From assembly GCA_020081605.1 (NCBI GenBank), contig JAHREC010000013.1, positions 372,001-436,000 of the forward strand: a DNA stretch of 64,000 nucleotides, read 5' to 3'. Source of the stretch: Albifimbria verrucaria (lineage: Eukaryota; Ascomycota; Sordariomycetes; Hypocreales; Stachybotryaceae). The position numbers and the translations under genes were made by a program. Shown here in pieces: positions 23,260 through 34,310 of this stretch; positions within the stretch are counted from its first letter, which is position 1; each line of letters opens with the position of its first letter. The notes under the pieces were generated by a model, which had not been told where the DNA came from, did no database searches, and saw nothing but the letters and a program-made list of their open reading frames with translations.

Positions 23260-25082
23260 ATGCGGAACGAAACTATGGTCTCCTTGTACAAGCAGCTGAC
23301 CAATGCGGGAGGCTCGGATATCTCCACCATCTACAGCCTCATTCTACTCTCGGTTATTACCATCATTGCGAAGCTCGCGTATCAAATCCTGCTGAAAGAG
23401 GATGACGTAAAGAGGCTGCCACTGATTAATGGGCGAAAACCATGGAGTTTTTCCGTTAAAGCAGAAGAACAGAACTTTATGCAGAATGCCGCATCTTTAA
23501 TAGAGTATGGGTTCAAAACTGTAGGTTGTCAGTATTCGCGCATGATAAAGCACCAAAGTCTGATATCTGGCATCAGGCAGGAAAAGCATTTCGACTTCAA
23601 ACAGACAACGACATTCATCTTGTACTGTCTGCAGAATATGCAGACGACATAAGAAATCATCCGGATCTTACATTTCTTGATCTTACTGCTAGGGATTTTC
23701 ATGCAGGAGTTCCTGGTTTTGATGCCTGGACCCAGGTGAGCTCGAGGGACCAAATTGTCGTGACGACAGTCAAAGAAAACTTGACGAACCGCGGAGGTAA
23801 GCTAAGATTCCCGCATCGGAAAATCTAGGCAGCTTGAGACGAATATTTTAGTCTGATTGATATGAAATTGATTTTTAGCTTTATTACACGAACCAATATC
23901 AATGGAAGTCGGCGAGGTTCTTCAAGCGGAATGGTCCGACAATACAGGTATACTCGAGAAACCCCTTACTGTCCTACAGGAGCGAATGAGCTAAGCAATC
24001 TATATCAGAGTGGCATAAGGTGTCGATGCCAAAGTCGTCACTTCAGGTTATGAGTCGGGCTTCAACTCGCGCTTTGCTCGGGGCAGATCTCTGCCGTAAT
24101 GAACATTGGGTTGAATACATCGTTTCTTACATTGGAAACTCATACAGAGCTGCCCGAGACCTCCGTCAATGGCCGCAACTTTTACAACCTGTCGTCCATT
24201 GGTTTATTGCATCTTGTCAAGACCTACGTAAGGATTTTGCTAGATGCCACTCTATCGTCAACCCCGTCGTGGAACAGCGCAAACGTGATAAGGAACTCCG
24301 CATTTCTAAGGGTCTTAAGCCTCAAGATCATTGCGATTCCATAGATTGGATTGACGAAGTGGCAAACGGTCGAAACTACAATGCCACGGCAGCTCAGATC
24401 GTATTATCCATTGCTGGGATTTTCAGCAGCACTGACACGTTAACTCAGATCATTTATGATATTTGCGACAAGCCAGATCTTATAAATGATCTAAGAAAAG
24501 AGATTGTCTCTACTTTAACGGGCAACGGATGGAGTAAAAAATGCATGTATCAGCTGAAATTAATGGATAGTGTCATGAAAGAAACTCAACGTCTTAAGCC
24601 AATAGCTGTCGGTGAGTTTGCCTAAAAGATACCACGGCAATTTTTGAAGCTGACACCTTGGATAAGCCTCGATGCACCGAATGACCATTAGGGACACTGT
24701 TCTCTGCAATGGTCTAAAGGTACCAAAAGGAACAAAAGTGATAGTTTCTGCACACCATTCGTGGGACAATTCAATATACCCAAATGCAGATAAGTTTGAT
24801 GGCTATAGATTCCTTCGCTTGCGTGATGAGGGATCTACAACTGCCCAATTTGCTACAACGAGTCCGAGTACTATAGGATTTGGGCACGGACACTTGGCAT
24901 GCCCGGGACGATTTTTTGCTGGAGATGAGATCAAGATTGCCCTCAGTCACATCATCTTGAAATATGACTTCAGACTCGTCCCAGGAACTAAACTCAAAGT
25001 TAATCCTTCGGGTTTTGTATCAGCTGCTGATGCTACTGGATGCATCATGGTTCGAAGAAGGAAGGAGGAAATACGTATATAG
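23260..25082 (+). CDS. Cytochrome P450, five exons, intact
   Basis: A membrane-anchored monooxygenase. Exons are 23260-23520, 23577-23796, 23879-23947, 24009-24611 and 24667-25082, with GT-AG introns of 55-82 nt; joined they give 522 aa with no frame breaks. An N-terminal anchor (YSLILLSVITIIAKLAYQIL) is followed by FRLQTDNDIHLVLSAEYADDIRNHP, an I-helix region (IAGIFSSTDTLTQ, lacking the usual Ala/Gly-Gly-x-x-Thr form), the ExxR motif (KETQRLKP) and the haem loop FGHGHLACPGRFFAGDEI. The loop resembles fungal P450s of the ent-kaurene oxidase/indole-diterpene type. The substrate is unknown. No terpene synthase or polyketide synthase lies nearby, so a biosynthetic cluster is not supported. Confidence 0.92.
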
Positions 25083-26691
25083 ACATTTGATTTCCAGCTT
25101 GCACACAATGCTTAGTGGACTGAGAAGCATGTCAAAGTCCTATCAAATAGAAGCGATCATCCAGATGAGCTGTACCAAGACGTTGCCTGATGTTCAACGG
25201 TATTTTTCACGGAAGTCGAGAAGTCGACGCGCTGCTATGTTCAACCATAAAATCATCTTTTTCTCAGCTTGCTGAGGATTGTAGTGTACATCCAGCCGAC
25301 GTGGAAATTGTTGTAAACAACACGAAGCCGGCCAGAAATCTAGTTTTCGTTCCAACAACCTATTACAAGGAAATGAATAATGGGAATTAGCTTGGCTCCA
25401 TGGTGGATATTCCTGTAACTACAGTCGCAGCCATGGCTCACCATGACATGATTGAAGGCTTCCTGAAAGACGGTAACATGAAATTAGAATGATATGATGC
25501 TTTATTCAACGATACCGAGTTTTCATCACGACGCATGAATGTTGCTATGTTTTATGAGGATGCCTAAGCTAAGCAGCAACTTGATTGAGTGGAGAGCACT
25601 TAGCAAATGTAGGCATCTCAATGGAGTTTTGTTTAAACCAACAGAATCGTACATATGCTGTCATCTAGAGGATCATAAGGTAACAGTCATGGTAAATTTC
25701 CACTTCTTGTCACCGATGTATCTATAGGGTAGGGTGGTAAAGACGGCGCTGTTTGGGTTTGGTTGTGCACAAGCTGCGTGATCATCGTAACCTACAACGA
25801 CAGAATGGCGCTTGCATCAATCACCTACGCCCGCTCAAATATGGTAATGGCTGAGCGCAGCGGTCCAATATTCTCATAGCCTACTTGCGCACTCCCGTAT
25901 GGAACACTGTAGGCCTAATTTACTAGACATCTCACATTCTTTGGCGTTATACCCTGGCCGTAAAAACCACCTATGACGAAATGGCTATCTCATTAAATGT
26001 CCAAAAGCCACATAGGGGTCACGAGCCCCACAGCGTCCGAGTCAACATATGAATACGTATAGTAACTGAATATTGTTCTATCTATACTAGATATTCCATG
26101 TAAATATTCGTAAAGTCACTACATGTCGGGACTCCTGTTATCAGCTAATATCACCAGTTATTCCTGGGTTTTAACTGGATCAGATCCATGTCCGGTACCT
26201 ACTGGATGTGGCCTTCGGATATTCAATGAGATATGCTGAGTCAAATGAGTATGAGACAATTCAAAACAATGTCTCGGGAGTAACTGTAAAGATTCACAAC
26301 CTCAACATTGAAACAGGCAGGCCTTACTCAAAATACTACACTTGTAGTATACTTACGCACTTTGTGCCACTTGGGACAAAGAGACAGCTGTCTTGCGGAA
26401 CACAATACTTTCCTGGGAATACGAGAAATCACCTTTGTATTATGTTTTAGTTCTCAATCATTTTCCAATATCGAGTCGGGTTTATGGTCGGTGAACTGCA
26501 ATTCACTCATATCGACTGAGAAATTCAGGTATAAAGCCAAAAGGACCTACGAATCACTGCCTACTCGGTGTTCACTTCACTTTTTAACTCTCCATTACTG
26601 AATAAGATTCGCTTGTATACATTCTCTTCGATTACCAGTCTAAGAAGACAAGAAAACCATCCAAACTCTTTGCTGATTCCACCTTTTCAAA
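25083..26691. other. Gene-poor region with possible coding remnants
   Basis: Directly after the P450, frames near 25190-25500 (AEDCSVHPADVEIVV, DIPVTTVAAMAHHDMIEGF) read like protein but are broken by stops. They could be a decayed gene. A small palindrome (ATACTAC, 4-nt loop, GTAGTAT) lies near 26333-26350. Nothing else was recognised. Confidence 0.4.
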
Positions 26692-27581
26692 ATGCCGTCT
26701 ACGTTAGCCAACGCACAAGCTGTCCACACCTTCACGAAGACACTTTGGTCTGATACTTACCCATTCATCAGCCCCAACAAAGCCGATCTCACAGGGAAGT
26801 CGGTGTTAATCACTGGGGCTTCCCGGGAATTGGCAAGGCTACTGCAATAAGCTACGCTACTGCCGGGGCGGACAAAATTATTATAGGTGCACGATCCGAT
26901 CTAACAGCAGTCGAAGCCCAGATTAAGCAAGCAGCGAAAGACGCTGGGCATAAGGCACCTACGGTCCTTGCTGTTAATCTTGATATCTCATCCGAAGCTA
27001 GCGTTAGGGCTGCGGCTGAACTAGTTCATCAAGAGCTCGATGGAAGGCTTGACGTGCTCGTTTGCAACGCAGGACAAACCGAGGAATGGCACCCGATCGG
27101 AGAAACAACACCGGAAGAGTGGTGGAATACATTCGAAGTGAATGTCAATGGCTCATACCTTTGCGCTCGCTACTTCATACCATTGTTGCTTAATAGTGAA
27201 CTCAAGACGCTAATTATGACATCCAGCGTAAGTGCGGAGCATGTGGCTACTGGATGCTCTGCATATGCGACTTCAAAATTTGCTGTTTGCCGGCTGGTCG
27301 AATTTATCTCCACAGAGTATCAGAATCAGGGAATAGTGGCCATCGCAATCCATCCTGGTGGTGTTCAGACCGAATTGGCAGGTAGAATGCCTGGTGAAAT
27401 AGCCAAGTACTTGACAGACAAGCCTGAACTTGCAGCGGATACCACTCTATGGTTAACAAAAGAGCCACGACCTTGGCTGAGTGGACGAATGGTACACGTT
27501 AATTGGGATATGGAGGAGCTTGAAACCAAGAAAGAAACGATATTGGCAGGAGATTTGTTCAACTTCAGGATGACTGTTTGA
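26692..27581 (+). CDS. Short-chain dehydrogenase/reductase, one frameshift
   Basis: An NAD(P)-dependent oxidoreductase of the classical SDR family. ATG 26692 leads into PNKADLTGKSVLITGASR. A G is lost in the GGG run near 26825, interrupting the TGASRGIG nucleotide-binding motif. The rest is one frame: LVCNAGQTEEW (NAG motif), MTSSVSAEH (catalytic Ser), YATSKFAV (the Tyr-x3-Lys pair) and IHPGGVQTELAGRMPG. Length is about 296 aa. No intron is seen. The substrate is unknown. It lies 1.6 kb from the P450, on the same strand. A joint pathway is possible but not shown. Confidence 0.88.
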
Positions 27582-28748
27582 GCTGTTAGAGGACGAACCC
27601 TCCAAAATAGTATCTATGTCTCTATACGAGGCGAGCTATAGCTAGAGGATAAATTTGAAGATGTGCGAGTATCGCCAAAGAGAATGCCTTATTATGCAAT
27701 TTGTCCTTGTACGAATATCTCAGCTGGAGAAAAAGCAAAAGCCACGGGTGTTGATCCACTGCAGCCAGACGCCTTTGGGATGGGCAAATCCTAGAACCTA
27801 TCACAAGGATGATTATGTTTGAGAAACTCGCAGTTGCGCCACCCGCTGCTTAGCACTGATTATATGGAACTTTAGTAGTCCCACCTTAATTACTTGCCTA
27901 ACTGAATACGAAATGCCCATGTTCCAGGCGGAGCTTTATGGTTCCATCGCATGATCATGTGGGTGAGGCTAAGAAGCATCAAGGCTTCTTGCAGTATGTC
28001 TCTGGAACATGTATTGGGTAATACCTACTTTCTACTCCATTTTGGGATCTTTGGATCGGTGAAGCGCAAGTTTACCTTCAGGTTGAATCAAGTTCAAGTT
28101 GCCGTAACCCCTCCTCCTGGAATTAGCTATGAAGGCGTCTTGCTAAGCGATTTCAGGAGGATATGGAACTATTGTCGTTCTTTCAAGAGCAGCTCCATCG
28201 CACATTTGTTCAAACCTGCCATCACCTTACCAATTACCCTGATGTGTGACGAGAAGGGCGGAACAAATATTTCCGCTGGCAAGTGATTAGCTGAGGCGGA
28301 CAATGAAAAAATAGCCGAGCAATCATCACATCTCGGATTGTATTCCGCGCCAGACTCTCTCCTTGTGCAGCATTGGCGCAGCTAGAAATCAGTTGCCGTG
28401 TGGAGATATTAACGAAGGCGGGGTGAAACTGAGTAATACAAGCTCAACTGGTCGCGTTTGGTAATGACCTGCATTTCGCCAAGTCTCCAGTTCTATGTCA
28501 CAGGAATTATTACCAACCATTGGAGTTTCTCAACACTTGGTACACGTAATATCCGGACCTTCTATGCAATCTCAGTCTTGTCCTCGCTAGAGTACCATGT
28601 CCCTTGTATTTGGGACTATAATAACAATAAACAAACTTGGTAACTAGAAGAAGATGCAACTACCTGCATACATTAATACCCGTATCATTAAATAAACTGA
28701 ATATTTTTGCGACATCTTGGATTCCAGAACAAAGTACTTCTCACCAAC
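27582..28748. other. Intergenic region
   Basis: About 1.2 kb between the SDR and the knottin-like gene. A 111-codon frame at 27951-28286 has no recognisable family or supporting features. No repeats were noted. Confidence 0.45.
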
Positions 28749-29005
28749 ATGATTAAGCTATCTACTGTTTTCACCCTGCTCATGGCGGCAAATGCCTATG
28801 CTGCACCTATCGATAACGCTGACGTTTTGGAAGAGAGGCAGGCCTGTCTGCCTCTTGGCTGTATGTCCTGTCCCAGTGATATTAGATACCATGAAGCATT
28901 GCTTGAACCCTATGCTCTAACCATCTTTCATCAGCTTTCTGCGGTCTCCGTCCGTGTTGCTCTGGAATCTGCCTCAATGTCAACAGCAGTCTTCAATGCG
29001 CCTAA
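28749..29005 (+). CDS. Secreted knottin-like cysteine-rich peptide, two exons
   Basis: ATG 28749 starts a signal peptide (LSTVFTLLMAANAYA) and a short pro-segment ending in LEERQ, a common end of fungal propeptides. An intron at 28861-28934 (74 nt; GTATGT donor, CTCTAAC branch region, CATCAG acceptor) removes an otherwise misleading read-through frame. Splicing puts exon 2 (28935-29005) into a cysteine-dense frame that stops at TAA 29003. The predicted 60-residue precursor has a mature part of about 30 residues with cysteine spacing C-x6-C-x4-CC-x3-C-x8-C, the inhibitor-cystine-knot pattern. The target is unknown; fungal knottin-like peptides may act as effectors or inhibitors. The spliced model is inference from sequence only. 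Confidence 0.7.
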
Positions 29006-29010
29006 TTATT

Positions 29011-29096
29011 GAGATTGAGCGATGGAGGGTATTGACAGTGAGTGCCTGGGCTTGAGATTGAGCGATGGAGGGTATTGACAGTGAGTGCCTGGGCTT
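29011..29096. repeat. Perfect 43-bp tandem duplication
   Basis: Two identical 43-bp copies (29011-29053 and 29054-29096), followed by seven bases of a third, begin 6 bp after the knottin-like stop codon. They probably lie in its 3' UTR. The perfect identity suggests a recent duplication. Confidence 0.95.
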
Positions 29097-29103
29097 GAGA
29101 TTG

Positions 29104-31569
29104 GTGCTTCAATCTCATTACACATTGTTATGACTCGGTATTCATGTCGTCAAATGCAGATACGAACAATCAGGAATGAGGAAACAAAAGTTAAGAAGCA
29201 ATGTTGGGCCTCGGAAACTCGAAAATCTAACAATACAATACTCTGCTCTGACAAAAATACTCAGTCAATAGGCTACATTGATCTTACGTTTGGATGAGTT
29301 GCATTTTTATTCATTGACTCACCATGTCACAAATTCTAAGAAACTGGAGAAGATTTGTGTGCTAGCAATGGAGCCTATGGAATCGAGCCTTCGGGCAGAA
29401 CAACCCTTATATGTGGCTATATGTGCGTCAGTAAAGTCCAGCTCGTATCAGTAGTGATATATACCACTCAGTGAAGGCATTACTAACATGATTGAGGGCA
29501 GAGGGCAAAGGATACAGGTATTTTGGTTAGTGTATTGATATGCTGTGAGGCTTAAATTTACGTTCCGGTCGGAAAATTGCCAAGTTACCTGCAGTATGAG
29601 CCTTCCTACATATAAGCCTTCCTGAGCACCTAAGCATAGATTGTAAGCTAGAGACAACTTGAAGCATTGCCATAAATCCAGTAAGTCCTATTTTGCGACT
29701 TGTTGAAGCAAGATGTTACGCTATGTCATCACTACATCATAAATGTAACCTATCGACAACAATTGAAACGGCCCTTGTGGTCATTAATATTCACTTAAGA
29801 TTCACGAATCTTGACACGCCCAGGTATCAATTAATGGATTATTAGATAGCCTACCAAATTTTGCCGCTTCCAATGGCGAAAAACTGGGTTTCTAGTGTGG
29901 TCTTTTCTTGATGTCTCTTGGTTATGTGAAGTGTCTGGCTACGCAGAACCCAATCAGAGTAGAAATAGGGATGGCCACGTGCAGTATGAACTGAATCCGG
30001 TTTCTTTCTTGAGTCGTCACAAGATGTAAGCGAGATTTGGCCCTACAAGCTTGCCGCCTGTGCTGTTTTGTATATTCAACAAATGCCATTGGTCAACGAC
30101 AACTTGGGTGAGAGCACATGGCAATGAGTGTTTAAGCGACATGAAGAGCGCTGATACTGGTGCGCCACATTCCAAAAATATGTCCATGGGAAACGATAAT
30201 AGCCTAAGTGTTGGTAGCTAATACAAATATTTTCAGCCAGTCGCATCTTGGTATTTTGCGTTCGCCTTCTTGGCCGTAGCAACCGAAGGTCAAACCGAGT
30301 TGCGACCAGGGTGCAGAAGGAATGATAGAAAAAGGAACCTCTTAAACTAGCCCGAATTTGTCCGCAAGCTTGCCTTAAAACACCTCCAAGTCCCTGTCGG
30401 AACACCGAGGCTAGTAGGTGGATAGACATGGTTTGAATTTCTGGATTTTTAACCCGGTGACCCGAACGTGGCTTTTGCTGACCTTCGCTTTGGTTTGACC
30501 AATGAAGGCGATTCTACGACTCCAAAGTTCCAACCGGTACCTCTACCCTGGGCTCCCCGGACCCTAGCCTTTACAAGGTGACATGGGGCGTTCTAGGACC
30601 CGATACGCAATGGCTGACAGTCCATGTAGGCATCTTACCTGGCGTAGGCGCAGCCATGCTTGTGAAAGTGTCAAAAGCCAATCAAAGACCCACCTTGCTG
30701 TGAATGGCACGCTTAAGAATGTCAGCTGAAATGTTAGCAACACGTTTATCAGTGAAGGATAGGGCCAACAGGACCGTGGTTCCGTGCTCAATGCTGACGG
30801 CGACATACCTATGGGATTCGTATTGGACAAAGGAGCTTCAAGGCTTGTTTTAGCAGGCACAGCTACATGGGTAATGATATGCTACCGAATTTCATGCGGC
30901 TTAGTCGGTAAATTTGGCTATATGTTACAATATTACCAAAGTTGGGAAGAAAAGCCGTGGCGATATTTGCCACTTGCTTCATCAATGAAGTTCCATTTGC
31001 TCTATGTTTCTTGTTTGTGAGGAATCTATCTGGATGACGCTTGATCTGCACAAAAACGATTTTGTTTTATTAAGTTCCGTTATTCAACTGGGCGACCATT
31101 TAGCTTGTAGCGAAGAATAGCCAATATACATTCCAGTGTTTTCAAAGGATGCCGGTCAGCTGACGTTGGGGTGGTACAGCCCCTGAGAGGCATGGGCAAC
31201 AACTAGGTTCATGCTCAGAATACCAAGCAAGGTATCCATCCTTTGCTTGTTAACCACACTCAGCAAAAACTAGCCTGAACCGTTGCTCTGGATCTTCGGG
31301 ACGCCGGATCGTTGAATGATTGAGGTTACGCTTTGCTTGCAGGGTACAGGAAACGAGCATGGATGATTTGTAGGGAACAAAGATTGAGCTTAACGCTGAC
31401 TTCATTAGACTTACAAGAGATTGCGTAGTCTCTGGTCTGGTCTACGACAAACTTCGCCAGGTATGTAAGGCCAACAGTCCCGCTACAAGTGAGTTTCATT
31501 TTTGTAAGGCGAAGCACCCTCAGGACATTACCGCAACGAATTATCTTTCTTACCACCTCCTGACTCACG
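29104..31569. other. Long gene-poor region
   Basis: Nearly 2.5 kb upstream of the tyrosinase. The longest frames (minus 30076-30429, minus 30564-30860) have no family resemblance and low credibility. No transposon ends were seen. It includes the tyrosinase promoter. Confidence 0.45.
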
Positions 31570-32648
31570 ATGAAGTACGCTCAAGGACTTGCCTGTATCG
31601 CAGGCATCTTCCAGGTGGTAAATGCTCTACCATCAATGGCCCCGGCCGAAGCAGACCGCCGTCAGTCCACCTGTACGTCTCCGCGTCTCCGCAAGTCGTG
31701 GGACGCTGCTACGGCCGCTGAGAAGAAGGCTTATATCGACGCGGCGGTATGCCTAACCAAGAAACCGTCACGCCTGGGCATGGCCGGCTCGAAACTGCAT
31801 GACGACTTTGCGTTGGTGCATTATAACTTGGCCAACGAGATCCACTCCGTAGCAGCCTTCTTACCGTGGCACCGATTCTTCGTGCATGTGTATGAAGAGG
31901 CTCTAAGGACCGAATGCGATTATACAGGCACTGCGCTTTATTGGGACTGGGTCGCCGATTCGCCGGCTCCCGCTCAGGCTTCTGTGTGGGATCCAATCAC
32001 TGGTTTTGGAGGTAACGGCTCGAGCCCTGATGGTAGCTGGTATAGCTATTGCGTACCGGACGGTCCATTCAAGGACTGGCATCCAAGATGGTACTCGGGT
32101 GAAGATATCCCACACTGTCTTCAGCGACAATGGGTCGAGGCAGAGCCCCTGGCAAACCAGCAGGAGATGTTGGGTTTCGCTTACGATGCGAACGTGATTG
32201 CGGGTTTGTTCGTCAACGACGAATTTCAAAACTTTGCGTCATGGCTTGAGGGCGGTCCACACAGTGCTGTGCACTTTGGCGTTGGGAAAGGGCTGGGTGA
32301 CTTGGCTCCTCAAACATCTCCAAACGGTATGTTGCAAAACACAATTAAGCATTGACTCGAACACTCTTCTGACTCAACTTTCCACACATAGATCCCATAT
32401 TTTTCTTGCATCACACCATGGTTGACCGAATCTGGTGGCAGTGGCAGCAGGAAGACCCGTCTCGTATCTTGGCTTTCACCGGCGAGAGCTGGCCTAATGA
32501 GACTCTGGATGACATTATGCGTATGGGAGGTTTGGCGCCAGATAGGATCGTTCGTGATTTTATGGATGTCAACAGTGCCGAGTTGTGCTACCGTTATGAA
32601 ACGCTTGATCATGGTGCACAGAGCCTGGCTCGGCCAAATATCAACTAA
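31570..32648 (+). CDS. Secreted tyrosinase (type-3 copper oxidase), intact
   Basis: Oxidises phenols to quinones. A signal peptide (LACIAGIFQVVNALPS) is followed by the CuA region (KLHDDFALVHYNLANEIH then AAFLPWHRFFVHVYEEAL) and the CuB region (GGPHSAVHFGVGKG; DPIFFLHHTMVDRIWWQWQ). All expected copper-binding His are visible. One intron (32327-32391, GTATGT donor, GACTCAAC branch, CATAG acceptor) splits Asn-Asp before IFFLHH. The spliced product is 337 aa, matching the short secreted tyrosinases that lack a long C-terminal cap. The reading frame is perfect. No UstYa-like or peptide-precursor partner was found nearby, so a role in pigment, cuticle or host phenolic oxidation is only inferred. 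Confidence 0.93.
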
Positions 32649-33926
32649 GGTGATGATCTACTCAACATCACAAACAGGTTCCTAGGTTACCTGATATATC
32701 TTCACTTATATTCAAGACTCACACTGGCTAGCCAATTTCTGCACATATGCATTCGAAGGGCATTATTGAAACTAAAGAATCATATGTTCATTGAACAAAT
32801 ATATTACACAAGGGCGATCAAATTCTCTGTATATAATAGTTATCATGAATCGGGCTTTTTCAAGCTACTTGTCTTTCCTAATAAATACATTAAGCTTTAT
32901 TATCTGGACGATTTACCATTTTTAGACAATTTGAATCACCGACTCGTAATGTACAAAACCATTATTAAGTTGGTGCCAATCTTGCGTCAGTGGAGGGTTA
33001 GATATGTATGGGCTTCATGTCCCCGTTCATGACATTATGTTTATAATCTCAACCCCCAGCAGCCTGTGGGCCGCATGAACTCTAAGGTAAAGCCTCTACC
33101 ATATTGAGTAGAAGCAATCTTGTATGGCTTACCCTGCAGATATGTTGCCAAGTCTTATCTCATTGAATGTGCGAGGGGCACATCTACATGATAGACATGG
33201 ATCTCATCCTATTAAAACTGGGAAAAAATGGGCGACATCAGCTAGCTAGCAAATTAGGTGGTGATAGAAGTCCTATCATTTAGTGACCTTACGAAGATCT
33301 ACATAGCATATCTACCATCAATAGAGCGATATTAAGTTTCTTCGTGTATCGGCATGTTGACTAAGATATTGCGGGTCCATTATGTAGATGTGCCCTCGCA
33401 CATTCAATGAGATACCTTATCATGCCAGTGCAATAAGCATATCAATGAGTTGAATATTTAATCCTCTCCTGCGCTTTCCTCGCATCCAGTGGGGACATCG
33501 ACACCCCGTCGTCATCCCCAACAGATTTATGGAATGTGGTGGGTCGTAGATAAATCATTTGATTATTCCAAAAAGCTATTTTCCATTCTCATATTTGACC
33601 CTTAATTTTTCCGAGAATTGTTGCGCAACTTAATTTCTACCGATGATCTACGGTCAACTCAAGTTTCATACGAGCTGGTTATAGATATGTTTATAGAATG
33701 TCCTATTCGTAGATCTGCAATCGCTCCTCCATTCATCCGCAACAGTTCCCCACTACCCAAGTTTAACTCGCAGTATCTCCGTTATAGTTTCTCCATCATA
33801 AGGATTATTATATACTTGCCAGATAATATCCGCCAGGAGCCAGTGCAGTGGCAGTGTACCTTATGGTGATCTGCGTCCCTTTGATGATCATAACAGATCT
33901 ATGCCAACGACTTGGTTTTGGTACAT
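32649..33926. other. AT-rich intergenic region containing the MITE-like element
   Basis: Between the tyrosinase and the 12-cysteine protein gene. Apart from the inverted-repeat element, only short unconvincing frames occur (32766-33032, 33618-33869). Confidence 0.5.
33158..33412. mobile_element. MITE-like element with 30-bp inverted ends and TA flanks
   Basis: The sequence begins TCTCATTGAATGTGCGAGGG at 33158 and ends with its near-perfect reverse complement at 33412. The inverted ends (33158-33189 and 33382-33412) differ by one extra G. Both ends are flanked by TA (33156-33157 and 33413-33414), the target duplication of Tc1/mariner transposons. The 255-bp size and lack of coding fit a non-autonomous element. 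A second small hairpin (TGATAG/CTATCA) lies inside, near 33263-33280. No related autonomous copy is in the window. Confidence 0.7.
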
Positions 33927-34310
33927 CTAGAAGCAGCTGCAACCACAATCTTTGCAGTTTCCTGCACCACAGTTATTCTGTGTCGAGTAGGCTTTCGTTC
34001 GACAATAACGATCTGCTGCCTGAGGGTCGCCATAGCACTTGACCCAAGGGCCTGTGCCATCGCTGCGTTCGGCAAGCCAGCACCATTTCCCATCAGGCAA
34101 ATTGGAGCCACAGCGTTTCCAGCAGTAACCTTTGGTGCAACCAGCGAAATCTCCTTGCCAGCAAACCCTCTTTTGCAAAGGATTTGTCCCGTAACTCATA
34201 TCGTGTCTCTCGACGATCGTCATGCCGTCTCTTTCCAAGTTTTGAGTTGGGACAGCGGAAACTAGTAAAGCTTGAGAAGCGAAGAGTCTGAGCGTGAGAT
34301 TGAACCTCAT
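33927..34310 (-). CDS. Small secreted 12-cysteine protein with Kex2 site
   Basis: A single intact frame of 127 aa without introns. It has a signal peptide (LFASQALLVSAVP), a propeptide ending at the dibasic NPLQKR, and a mature domain of about 79 residues starting VCWQGDFAGC. The mature part has 12 cysteines, including CTKGYCWKRC and a dense tail (CGAGNCKDCGCSCF), so up to six disulfides. Several Trp and Gly residues and a Lys/Arg excess are visible. I recognise no family; it could be an antimicrobial or effector protein. The promoter is AT-rich. Secretion and processing are well supported by sequence; function is not. Confidence 0.8.
   Translation of the reverse strand: MRFNLTLRLFASQALLVSAVPTQNLERDGMTIVERHDMSYGTNPLQKRVCWQGDFAGCTKGYCWKRCGSNLPDGKWCWLAERSDGTGPWVKCYGDPQAADRYCRTKAYSTQNNCGAGNCKDCGCSCF

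Noticed and set aside
23136..28600. Secondary-metabolite cluster around the P450 and SDR
   Set aside because: No synthase, cyclase, transporter or regulator of a pathway is present between or beside them.
28861..29012. Unspliced extension of the small secreted protein frame
   Set aside because: The tail lacks cysteines and is explained by a retained intron with perfect splice signals.
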